Source: RGIG1995 sp045658315
GTDB lineage: Bacteria > Bacillota > Clostridia > Oscillospirales > CAG-272
NCBI GenBank assembly: GCA_045658315.1
Contig: JAZOUV010000017.1
Location: forward strand, 1-5,389
Direction: 5' to 3'
Length of the DNA: 5,389 bases
The notes beneath the pieces were generated by a model. The model saw only the letters and a list, made by a program, of their open reading frames with translations, was not told the DNA's origin and searched no databases. Within the stretch, counting starts at the first letter, position 1, and each line of letters opens with the position of its first letter. A program made the translations under genes and the position numbers. Positions 1 to 5,389 of this stretch are shown here, piece after piece.

Positions 1-702
1 TCCACCAATCATCTTTACATGACCGTGATCAAGCCACACAACAGTATCGCACATTTTCTTTACCTGCTCTAGCGAGTGAGAAACAAACAGCACTGTTGTA
101 CCGCCGTTTATCATAGAAAGCATTTTCTGCTCGCTCTTTGCTTGGAAAGCAATATCTCCTACCGACAGTATTTCATCTACTATCAATATCTCCGGATCAA
201 CTACAGTAGCTACTGAAAATGCTAATCTCGCCACCATACCCGATGAAAAATTCTGGACCGGAACTTCAAGAAAATCGTGCAATTCTGAAAAATCTACTAT
301 CTCTTGGAATTTAGAATCAATAAATTCCTTGGAATATCCCATTATCGCTCCGTTGAGATATATATTCTCTCTTGCAGTAAGCTGTGAGTCAAAGCCTGCA
401 CCAAGCTCAATCATCGGACATATATTTCCGTAGGACTTAACCTCGCCCTTAGTAGGTTTCATTACTCCGGCAACCACTTTGAGCATCGTCGATTTACCTG
501 CTCCGTTGGAACCTATAAACCCAATAACCTCGCCCTTTTTAACCTTAAAGCTAACGTCGGTCAGCGCCCAAAATTCTTTTTTCTCTTTCTTTTTTCCGCT
601 TCCCACGTCAACAAACCATTGCTTCAGCGAAAAGCCTTTTTCTATTCCGAGGTTAAAACGCATCGAAACATTATCAACTTCAACCATATAATTCTGTTCC
701 AT
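1..702 (-). CDS. ABC polysaccharide/teichoic acid exporter, ATP-binding subunit (Wzt/TagH type), C-terminus outside window
   Basis: This is the ATPase that powers an ABC-2 exporter of a lipid-linked surface glycan or teichoic-acid-like polymer, on the cytoplasmic face of the membrane. Reading leftward from ATG at 702, 234 codons are open to the window edge, so the C-terminus is missing. Visible motifs are Walker A GSNGAGKST (residues 64-72), a conserved IELGAGFDSQLTARENI stretch (98-114), the ABC signature in the FSSGM form (152-156), Walker B ILIVDE (172-177) with D-loop SVGD (180-183), and the switch histidine H209 in VSHS. A GAGF segment followed by S-S-G-M instead of LSGGQ is typical of the Wzt/TagH/RfbB branch. 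The short basic insert GKKKEKK near residue 36 is also common there. A strong AAAGGAGG site at 713-720 overlaps the stop codon of the permease gene, 16 bases upstream, so the two genes are co-transcribed and probably translationally linked. The substrate cannot be read from this part; a C-terminal glycan-binding domain, if present, lies outside. Confidence 0.93.
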   Translation of the reverse strand, partial: MEQNYMVEVDNVSMRFNLGIEKGFSLKQWFVDVGSGKKKEKKEFWALTDVSFKVKKGEVIGFIGSNGAGKSTMLKVVAGVMKPTKGEVKSYGNICPMIELGAGFDSQLTARENIYLNGAIMGYSKEFIDSKFQEIVDFSELHDFLEVPVQNFSSGMVARLAFSVATVVDPEILIVDEILSVGDIAFQAKSEQKMLSMINGGTTVLFVSHSLEQVKKMCDTVVWLDHGHVKMIGG

Positions 703-718
703 ACAGTCTTAACCTCCT

Positions 719-1513
719 TTACACATAATATATAAACTTGTCCTGAGTCTTCTTAAACACAAACAAGCCTACTGTCATTGCCGCTATCGCAACCAATGCA
801 CAATATATCCACACGTTTATTTCGGGAATGGTATTGTAAAGCATAATACGTCTTACAAAATATACTATCCAATATAAAGGATTGAGCTTAAATATAAACA
901 AAAGTGCCGGCTTGTCTATTATCGCAATATCGTACATAATGGGCGTCATATATGTCCAAAGAGAAATAACAACACCGTAAATATAAAACATATCTCTTAA
1001 AAACACAGCAACCGAGGACAATATTAAGCTAAAACCTAAAGTAAATAAGAAAAGGCAAAGGTATGCATACGGTAAAAAAAGATGATATATATTCACACCC
1101 GTTCCCGTTGCAATCAGGATAACATACAAAGGAATGAGAGAAAGTAAAAAGTTTATTCCTACAAAAACACATTTTGAAACGGGGAAAATATATTTCGGCA
1201 TATAAACCTTGTTAATCAAACTGAAATTTGCAACAACACTGCTCATCGCAAGATTTGAAGCCTCACTGAAATAGTTGAACATTACAAGTCCTGACATAAG
1301 ATATGCAAGATAATTTACGCCGGGGGTGGTAAACTTAAACACGTTGGTGAAAACCAAAGCCATTACCGCCATTGTCAACACGGGGTACAAAAGACTCCAA
1401 AATACACCCAGCACACTTCTTTTATATTTCACCTTAAAATCGCGGGAAACAAGCTGTTTCAACAAAAAGCTGTATTTTTTCGATACATACCTTATATTAT
1501 TTATCGCTTGCAC
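719..1513 (-). CDS. ABC-2 polysaccharide/teichoic acid exporter permease (Wzm/TagG type)
   Basis: This is the membrane subunit that forms the channel for the ATPase encoded just downstream. Six hydrophobic segments are visible, roughly at residues 33-58, 67-87, 109-135, 144-172, 176-194 and 234-253, with the family N-terminal motif SRDFKVKYKRSVLG (23-36) and the conserved LNPLYWIVYFVRR (210-222) before the last helix. I place the start at GTG 1513, giving 264 residues, a normal length for the ABC2_membrane family. An in-frame GTG at 1537 would add eight residues (MYRKKGDI), but it has a poor ribosome site and lies only about 8 bases after the predicted transcription start. GTG 1513 sits behind AAAGGTGAT at a spacing of 5. 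The gene is first in its operon. TagG, Wzm, KpsM and RfbA cannot be told apart from sequence alone, so the exported polymer remains unknown. Confidence 0.93.
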   Translation of the reverse strand: MQAINNIRYVSKKYSFLLKQLVSRDFKVKYKRSVLGVFWSLLYPVLTMAVMALVFTNVFKFTTPGVNYLAYLMSGLVMFNYFSEASNLAMSSVVANFSLINKVYMPKYIFPVSKCVFVGINFLLSLIPLYVILIATGTGVNIYHLFLPYAYLCLFLFTLGFSLILSSVAVFLRDMFYIYGVVISLWTYMTPIMYDIAIIDKPALLFIFKLNPLYWIVYFVRRIMLYNTIPEINVWIYCALVAIAAMTVGLFVFKKTQDKFIYYV

Positions 1514-1516
1514 TAT

Positions 1517-1525
1517 ATCACCTTT
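1517..1525 (-). promoter_or_regulatory. Ribosome binding site that decides the permease start
   Basis: AAAGGTGAT on the minus strand has seven contiguous bases (AGGTGAT) complementary to the 16S anti-Shine-Dalgarno tail, and its GGTG core ends 5 bases before GTG 1513. Nothing comparable precedes the alternative GTG at 1537, where only GAGTAGGT directly abuts the codon. The site therefore favours the shorter permease. Confidence 0.7.
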
Positions 1526-1537
1526 CTTTCTATACAC

Positions 1538-1694
1538 CTACTCAATTGTAAATTATACCACATTTTTCTCACTAAATCAATATAAAATACAAACAATTAT
1601 CATATTATTCTGCAATCAATTTCCCAAAAATAACCTTAATTTTTATTACACCTTTCGGTAAATAATATTAACAAAAGCAAAAAGGAGAAGAAAA
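1538..1694. other. Divergent intergenic region between exporter operon and LysM-CAP gene
   Basis: This AT-rich spacer of 157 bases separates two divergently transcribed units. The minus-strand promoter at 1552-1580 is clear. For the plus-strand gene only weak candidates are visible: TATTAC (1644-1649) with TTCCCA (1621-1626) at 17 bases, or TAATAT (1663-1668) without a -35. I see no operator-like palindrome or riboswitch in it. The open frames crossing it look like chance products of AT-rich sequence. Confidence 0.5.
1552..1580 (-). promoter_or_regulatory. Sigma-A-type promoter of the exporter operon
   Basis: On the minus strand there is a perfect TATAAT (1552-1557) preceded by TGG, giving an extended -10, and TTGATT (1575-1580; 4 of 6 matches to TTGACA) at a 17-base spacing. 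Transcription would start near 1545, leaving a leader of about 30 bases before GTG 1513. It is a prediction from consensus only, but the match is strong. Confidence 0.75.
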
Positions 1695-2297
1695 ATGAAA
1701 AAAATAATAAGTGTTATAATAATTGCTGTTGTTTTAGTAACGCTGTCGTTGTCGGCAGCTGCCGCTACACAATATACGGTCGTAAAAGGCGACAGCCTTT
1801 GGAAAATTGCCGTCAGATATGAAGTCGGACTGTCTGAAATCATCTCGGCAAACCCGCAAATCAAAAATCCCGATCTTATTTACCCGGGGGATGTCGTAAC
1901 GGTTCCGACAATAGACTCAAGCGTTCTATCCTTTGAACAAGAGGTCGTGCGGCTTGTCAACGAAGTACGCAGAAACTACGGGCTGAAAGAGCTTACAATA
2001 AACTGGCAATTAGCAAGAGTTGCACGCTATAAGTCACAGGATATGCTTGATAATAATTATTTTTCCCACACGAGCCCCACATACGGTTCGCCTTTCAATA
2101 TGATAAAGGCCTTTAATATCTCTTACAAATACGCAGGAGAAAACATCGCTATGGGGTACTCCACACCTTCCGCAGTCGTAAACGGTTGGATGAACTCATC
2201 GGGACATCGGGCAAATATTCTTAATGCTAACTATACGCAAATAGGTGTCGGTTACGTCGCAAAAGGTCATTACTGGACACAAATGTTTATAGGCTGA
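1695..2297 (+). CDS. Secreted LysM and CAP/SCP-domain protein (YkwD/SafA-like)
   Basis: This is a 200-residue exported cell-wall protein. Residues 1-24 form a signal peptide (MKK, a hydrophobic core, then an AAAA run, with cleavage probably before TQYTV). Residues 26-70 are one LysM domain (YTVVKGDSLWKIAVRYEV at its start, YPGDVVTVP at its end), which binds N-acetylglucosamine chains of peptidoglycan. Residues about 80-200 are a CAP domain of the bacterial YkwD type: NEVRRNYGL near the start, YFSHTSP with H125, AGENIAMG with E149, and GHRANIL with H171. These are the usual CAP cavity residues. No cysteine is present. The protein ends shortly after WTQMF, the normal end of the domain, so it is complete. 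AAAGGAG at 1681-1687 lies 7 bases before the ATG. The biochemical role of bacterial CAP domains is poorly known; related LysM-CAP proteins include spore-coat and wall-associated proteins. Being divergent from a surface-polymer exporter suits an envelope role, but no direct link is shown. Confidence 0.93.
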   Translation: MKKIISVIIIAVVLVTLSLSAAAATQYTVVKGDSLWKIAVRYEVGLSEIISANPQIKNPDLIYPGDVVTVPTIDSSVLSFEQEVVRLVNEVRRNYGLKELTINWQLARVARYKSQDMLDNNYFSHTSPTYGSPFNMIKAFNISYKYAGENIAMGYSTPSAVVNGWMNSSGHRANILNANYTQIGVGYVAKGHYWTQMFIG

Positions 2298-2484
2298 TTA
2301 AACCAAACTTCACCATTTTACACGATTATACAGTCTATTTAACTTTTTTATCATTCTTTTCGGATTAGTTTAAAAATCAATTTCTACTGACCTCCTTATT
2401 GACAGCAACGCTTATGGAATATAGCAGAAGGCTTTTTAAATGCCGAAGAATTATCTAATCTTGAAGAAAAACTTTTCAAAAATA

Positions 2485-2513
2485 TTCCCACATATTATTT
2501 TTTATGTTATACT
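2485..2513 (+). promoter_or_regulatory. Predicted promoter of the helicase gene
   Basis: TATACT (2508-2513) is preceded by TGT, an extended -10, and TTCCCA (2485-2490; 4 of 6 matches to TTGACA) lies 17 bases upstream. Transcription would start near 2520, just before the ribosome binding site, so the leader would be very short (about 16 bases). It suggests the helicase is transcribed on its own. Confidence 0.6.
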
Positions 2514-2520
2514 ATAGTTC

Positions 2521-2527
2521 GAGGTGA
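2521..2527 (+). promoter_or_regulatory. Ribosome binding site that decides the helicase start
   Basis: GAGGTGA is a good anti-Shine-Dalgarno match and lies 8 bases before ATG 2536. A longer reading from GTG 2524 would begin inside this very site, so it is not a credible start. Confidence 0.75.
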
Positions 2528-2535
2528 AAATAATT

Positions 2536-4746
2536 ATGAGCGATATTTTTGAAAGGTATGCCCCGTTTATACAAGATTTTATATACAAAAACAACTGGGA
2601 AGAGCTGCGTGCTGTACAAGTCGAAGCAGCTCGTGTCATCTTCGACACCGACAACAATCTGCTTCTCACTTCGTCTACCGCCTCGGGTAAAACAGAAGCG
2701 GTCTTTTTTCCTATTTTAACTGAACTGTCGGAAAATCCCTCGACTTCTTTCGGCGTTCTCTATATTTCTCCCCTCAAAAGCCTTATAAATGACCAATTTA
2801 ACCGTATGGACGAGCTTCTCGACCTCTCGGGAATACCCGTATTCCATTGGCACGGCGATGTATCTGCATCTCATAAAACCAAAGCCCTCAAAAATCCAAG
2901 CGGTATTTTGCAGATAACCCCCGAATCGCTTGAAAGTATGCTTATGAACCGTTCAAATGATATAGTGAGACTCTTTCATGATTTAAGATATATCGTCATC
3001 GATGAAATACACACCTTGACGGGAACCGACAGAGGTAATCAGATAATTTGTCAGCTTTCGAGGTTGCAACGCCTTATATGCAACAGCCCCCGAAGAATAG
3101 GTCTGTCCGCAACCGTCGGAGATGCAAAAATTGCTGCCGATTGGCTTGGTACGGGAAGCGGACGGGACACCGAAATGCCCGAGCTGCCTGCTGAAAAGCT
3201 TCGTTGGCGACTTGGGTTAGAGCATTTTTATATCCAAAATCAAAACGAAAACCAAGCTGTTCCCGCGACGGACAATACAAACGGCAAAGCTTTATTTGAC
3301 CCGGGATATGAATATATATACAACTGCGTAAAAAACAAAAAATCGCTTGTTTTCTCCAATTCCCGCGAAGAAACGGAATACGTTACGGCAACTCTTAGGC
3401 AAATAGCCGATGCAAAAAAAGAAGAGGACATATTCACCATACATCACGGTAATTTGTCAGCATCCCTGCGTGAAGAAGCCGAAATGAAACTAAAAGATGA
3501 TGACACTCACACCGTTACCTGTGCAACAGTTACTCTTGAGCTTGGTATAGATATAGGCAGGCTTGAACGTATAGTTCAGAACAATTCTCCAAATTCAGTT
3601 TCGAGCTTTTTGCAGAGACTCGGCAGGTCGGGAAGACGAAATACGCCACCCGAAATGATGATGGTGTTCCGAGAAGAGAATCCGTTACCTAACGCACCGT
3701 TACCACAGCTTATACCTTGGGAGCTTATAAAAGCTATAGCTATAATTCAGCTCTATATCGAAGAACGCTTTATTGAACCCCCGAGAGTAAAAAAAATGCC
3801 ATTCAGCCTGCTGTTTCAGCAGACGTTATCCATACTTAACGCTTCGGGTGAATTAACTCCAAAAGCACTTGCGGAAAGAGTTTTTGATTTGCCACCCTTT
3901 CAAAATGTTTCCAAAGATGATTACAAAACTTTGCTTATGTCTATGCTTCAAAACGGATATATTCAGCAGACCGAGGAAAAGGGACTTATCGTTGGGCTGG
4001 AGGGCGAAAAACTTACAAACAGCTTTAAATTCTATGCTGTATTTAAGGACAGCGAGGACTTTACCGTCAGATGCGAATCCGACGAAATAGGTACTATCAC
4101 TTCACCTCCTCCTGTCGGCGATCGCTTTGCCCTTGCGGGCAAGGTTTGGGAAGTCGAAGAGCTTGATATTCCACGCCGTCTTGTATATGTCAAGTATGTA
4201 AAAGGCAAAATGGAAGTATCGTGGCCGGGCGACTACGGAGAAGTGCATACACGAATCTTAGAGCGTATGAAGCAGGTGTTATGTGAAGATACGATTTATA
4301 CATACCTCAAACAAAATGCTGTTGCAAGGCTTATATCAGCCCGCACAGTCGCAAGAAATACGGGTATGCTCAAAAATTCCCTCGTACACCTCGGCGGATA
4401 TAGCTGGTGTCTTTTCCCTTGGCTGGGCACACGCTCAATGCGTACTCTGCGTAAGTATATTGCCCAAAACAGAGACGAGTATAAAATAAGCAACATTGAA
4501 TCCGAAAGCTGTTATATAATGTTTAAAATGGAAAAGAATGATCCAAAAGGATTTTTGAACATGTTAGATGAAAGGGCAAAAATGTACGGTATCGACACAT
4601 ATTCATTGGTCGGTACAGCCGAAATGCCCGTATTTGAGAAATACGACAGCTATATACCGGGCGAGCTTTTACGTAAAGCTTACGCCGAGGACAGACTCCG
4701 TGCAGACGAGGTATGCAAACGCCTCGACGAAATAGCAAGAGAATAA
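2536..4746 (+). CDS. Lhr/BrxHI-like DEAD/DEAH-box superfamily 2 helicase
   Basis: This is a complete ATP-dependent nucleic-acid helicase of 736 residues, expected to act in the cytoplasm on DNA with 3'-to-5' polarity, as known for Lhr. Motifs, numbered from ATG 2536: Q-motif-like ELRAVQ (23-28), motif I TASGKTE (48-54), Ia YISPLKSL (76-83), Ib TPESLE (128-133), motif II DEIH (156-159), motif III SAT (191-193), motif IV LVFSNSR (271-277), motif V CATVTLELGIDIG (329-341) and motif VI QRLGRSGRR (360-368). All look intact. The rest resembles the Lhr core: a winged-helix-like region (about 390-480), then a beta-rich domain with GTITSPPPVGDRFALAGKVWEV (about 519-540). The overall shape and length match the clostridial helicases related to BrxHI of type 2 BREX, often found with BrxD-like ATPases and TerB proteins. 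No such partner is seen here. The gene appears to be a single-gene unit with its own promoter and a hairpin after the stop. The role may be DNA repair or phage defence; the sequence does not decide. Confidence 0.93.
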   Translation: MSDIFERYAPFIQDFIYKNNWEELRAVQVEAARVIFDTDNNLLLTSSTASGKTEAVFFPILTELSENPSTSFGVLYISPLKSLINDQFNRMDELLDLSGIPVFHWHGDVSASHKTKALKNPSGILQITPESLESMLMNRSNDIVRLFHDLRYIVIDEIHTLTGTDRGNQIICQLSRLQRLICNSPRRIGLSATVGDAKIAADWLGTGSGRDTEMPELPAEKLRWRLGLEHFYIQNQNENQAVPATDNTNGKALFDPGYEYIYNCVKNKKSLVFSNSREETEYVTATLRQIADAKKEEDIFTIHHGNLSASLREEAEMKLKDDDTHTVTCATVTLELGIDIGRLERIVQNNSPNSVSSFLQRLGRSGRRNTPPEMMMVFREENPLPNAPLPQLIPWELIKAIAIIQLYIEERFIEPPRVKKMPFSLLFQQTLSILNASGELTPKALAERVFDLPPFQNVSKDDYKTLLMSMLQNGYIQQTEEKGLIVGLEGEKLTNSFKFYAVFKDSEDFTVRCESDEIGTITSPPPVGDRFALAGKVWEVEELDIPRRLVYVKYVKGKMEVSWPGDYGEVHTRILERMKQVLCEDTIYTYLKQNAVARLISARTVARNTGMLKNSLVHLGGYSWCLFPWLGTRSMRTLRKYIAQNRDEYKISNIESESCYIMFKMEKNDPKGFLNMLDERAKMYGIDTYSLVGTAEMPVFEKYDSYIPGELLRKAYAEDRLRADEVCKRLDEIARE

Positions 4747-4758
4747 AAAAGTATAGCA

Positions 4759-4790
4759 AAAGGGAACTTTTTTGAAAAAAAGTTCCCTTT
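4759..4790 (+). terminator. Strong hairpin after the helicase gene, probable terminator (possibly bidirectional)
   Basis: A perfect 14-base-pair stem, AAGGGAACTTTTTT-side arm 4759-4772 against 4777-4790, closes on the 4-base loop TGAA. It starts 12 bases after the helicase stop. The left arm is preceded by A-rich sequence (A6 at 4745-4750), so on the minus strand the hairpin is followed by T-rich sequence. On the plus strand only the TTT of the arm itself follows before AAATCCC, so the classical U-tract is weak in the coding direction. Termination of the helicase message is the simplest reading; it also insulates the methyltransferase gene. Confidence 0.7.
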
Positions 4791-4856
4791 AAATCCCTCA
4801 AAAAACTTAAATATTAAAAATAAAAAGATGAGTTTATACGCTTTTTTCTTAGTTTA

Positions 4857-4885
4857 TTGAAAATTCAGGAAATATATGGTATAAC
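4857..4885 (+). promoter_or_regulatory. Near-consensus sigma-A promoter of the methyltransferase gene
   Basis: TTGAAA (4857-4862; 5 of 6 matches) and TATAAC (4880-4885; 5 of 6) are 17 bases apart, and TGG before the -10 gives an extended form. This is the best promoter in the window. Transcription would start near 4892, giving a leader of about 26 bases that carries AGGAG (4906-4910), 7 bases before ATG 4918. The methyltransferase is therefore likely expressed independently of the helicase. Confidence 0.75.
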
Positions 4886-4917
4886 GTTGAATAATTATAC
4901 AATTTAGGAGTTTTCTT

Positions 4918-5328
4918 ATGGCAGGAAATAGTAATTTGCATAAAGCAATCGTTAATAAAAAAGATGAATTTTATACTCAATTAGTTGATATAGAATTGGA
5001 ATTAAAACATTACAGAAAGCATTTTAGGGATAAAGTGGTTTTCTGTAATTGTGATGACCCTTATGAGAGCAACTTTTTCAAGTACTTTGCAATGAACTTT
5101 AACTTTTTAGGACTTAAAAAGCTGGTTGCTACTTGCTATATGGGTTCTCCCGTTGTTGGACAACAATTTGAACAACTTTCTTTCTTTGATATTTTACCGA
5201 GCGAAGATAATACACCGAAAAGATTTCCGTATAAAATTGAAATAACCGAAGTTGTTGACGTAAACGGAGACGGTGCAGTAGATTTAACCGACGTTGAATA
5301 TCTGCTGAAAAATCAAAAAATGTTTTAA
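4918..5328 (+). CDS. EcoRI-family adenine-specific DNA methyltransferase, N-terminal part, frameshifted
   Basis: The 136 residues match, from memory, the N-terminus of EcoRI-type N6-adenine DNA methyltransferases: MAGNSNLHKA, KKDEFYTQL (14-22), the hallmark VVFCNCDDPYESNFFKYF (40-57), LGLKKLVATCYMGSP (64-78), SFFDI (88-92) and ITEVVDVNGDGAVDLTDVEYLL (109-130; first and last residues given, an EF-hand/dockerin-like loop). Such enzymes transfer a methyl group from S-adenosylmethionine to adenine in a DNA site. The catalytic NPPF motif is expected further downstream, outside the window. The frame ends early at TAA 5326-5328, just after a six-A run, while family-like sequence continues in the -1 frame. 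The stop thus looks like the result of a lost base, not the natural end. AGGAG (4906-4910) supports ATG 4918. GC is about 32% over 4921-5280 by hand count (117 of 360), against about 44% in six sampled lines of the helicase. No restriction enzyme gene is visible. Confidence 0.85.
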   Translation: MAGNSNLHKAIVNKKDEFYTQLVDIELELKHYRKHFRDKVVFCNCDDPYESNFFKYFAMNFNFLGLKKLVATCYMGSPVVGQQFEQLSFFDILPSEDNTPKRFPYKIEITEVVDVNGDGAVDLTDVEYLLKNQKMF

Positions 5329-5389
5329 CCTTGCTTGACGGGGACGGGGATTTTCGTTCTCCCGAATGTGTTGAAATTTTGAAACAAGC
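5319..5389 (+). pseudogene. Continuation of the methyltransferase in the -1 frame, runs off the window
   Basis: Read from 5319, the sequence is open to the window edge and gives NVLTLLDGDGDFRSPECVEI followed by LKQ. This fits what follows VEYLLKN in EcoRI-family methyltransferases, where a GDGDFRS-type motif is usual. It has no start codon or ribosome site of its own at the junction, so it is the separated remainder of the gene starting at 4918. One extra A in the run at 5315-5320 would join the two parts into one frame. I cannot see how far it continues or whether the catalytic motif is intact. Confidence 0.75.

Larger units (their letters stand above)
2298..2535 (+). other. Intergenic gap with helicase promoter and a possible gene remnant
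   Basis: The gap between the LysM-CAP gene and the helicase is 238 bases. Its left half is AT-rich, and I find no convincing terminator hairpin for the upstream gene in it. From about 2411 to 2480 one frame reads like protein (LWNIAEGFLNAEELSNLEEK), but it has no start codon or ribosome site. The last 50 bases hold the helicase promoter and ribosome binding site. Confidence 0.45.

Noticed and set aside
479..691. Plus-strand open frame of 70 codons
   Set aside because: It lies antisense to the ATPase gene, across its Walker A region, and has no ribosome site; the ATPase motifs on the other strand are unmistakable.
1326..1661. Plus-strand open frame of 111 codons
   Set aside because: It is antisense to the N-terminal part of the permease and runs into the divergent spacer; its protein has no recognisable features.
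1646..1864. Minus-strand open frame of 72 codons
   Set aside because: It is antisense to the signal peptide and LysM domain of the secreted protein; its hydrophobic stretch is the complement of the signal-peptide region.
2298..2400. Terminator for the LysM-CAP gene
   Set aside because: The only inverted match (TTAAAC near the stop with GTTTAA near 2368) is short and would need a loop of about 65 bases, so no terminator is called.
3074..4090. Several short open frames in both strands inside the helicase gene (3074-3280, 3240-3440, 3869-4090)
   Set aside because: They are shadows of an intact 736-residue helicase with all motifs in one frame, and none has a ribosome site.
4283..4801. Short open frames at 4283-4489 (+), 4296-4496 (-) and 4523-4801 (-)
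   Set aside because: They overlap the conserved C-terminal part of the helicase, and the last one starts inside the terminator region; no family resemblance.
5257..5328. Dockerin domain (cellulosome anchoring)
   Set aside because: Only one loop is present where dockerins carry two, there is no signal peptide, and the loop sits inside a methyltransferase family that appears to have it normally.
5314..5328. Programmed -1 ribosomal frameshift site
   Set aside because: A AAA ATG is not a classic slippery heptamer, no clear downstream pseudoknot or upstream Shine-Dalgarno stimulator is visible, and mutation or homopolymer error is simpler. Kept only as a lesser option in the findings.

Overview
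The window looks like chromosomal DNA of a low-to-moderate GC Gram-positive bacterium, most probably a gut-type clostridium of the Ruminococcaceae/Oscillospiraceae kind. This rests on strong Shine-Dalgarno sites, extended -10 sigma-A promoters, AT-rich intergenic DNA and the protein families present. It is an inference from style, not a species assignment.

Left part (1-1580, minus strand): a two-gene ABC-2 exporter operon of the Wzm/Wzt (TagG/TagH) type. The membrane permease comes first, read from a good promoter at 1552-1580. The ATPase follows 16 bases later and runs off the left edge of the window. Together they would form a pump that moves a lipid-linked surface polysaccharide or teichoic-acid-like polymer across the membrane.

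Middle (1681-2297, plus strand): a divergently transcribed gene for a secreted 200-residue protein with a signal peptide, one LysM peptidoglycan-binding domain and a CAP/SCP (YkwD-type) domain. It fits the cell-envelope theme of the exporter. A gene-poor gap of about 240 bases follows; its right end holds the promoter of the next gene.

Right-centre (2485-4790, plus strand): a complete 736-residue superfamily 2 helicase of the Lhr/BrxHI type with its own promoter and a strong hairpin after the stop codon. Relatives of this helicase are found with BREX and TerB-type defence genes, but no such partner is visible here.

Right end (4857-5389, plus strand): after a near-consensus promoter comes the N-terminal part of an EcoRI-family adenine-specific DNA methyltransferase. 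Its frame is broken at a six-A run (5315-5320) and stops at 5328, while family-like sequence continues in the -1 frame to the window edge. This frameshift, in a gene clearly poorer in GC than its neighbour and beside a defence-type helicase, is the most interesting point. No rRNA, tRNA, CRISPR array or transposase was seen.
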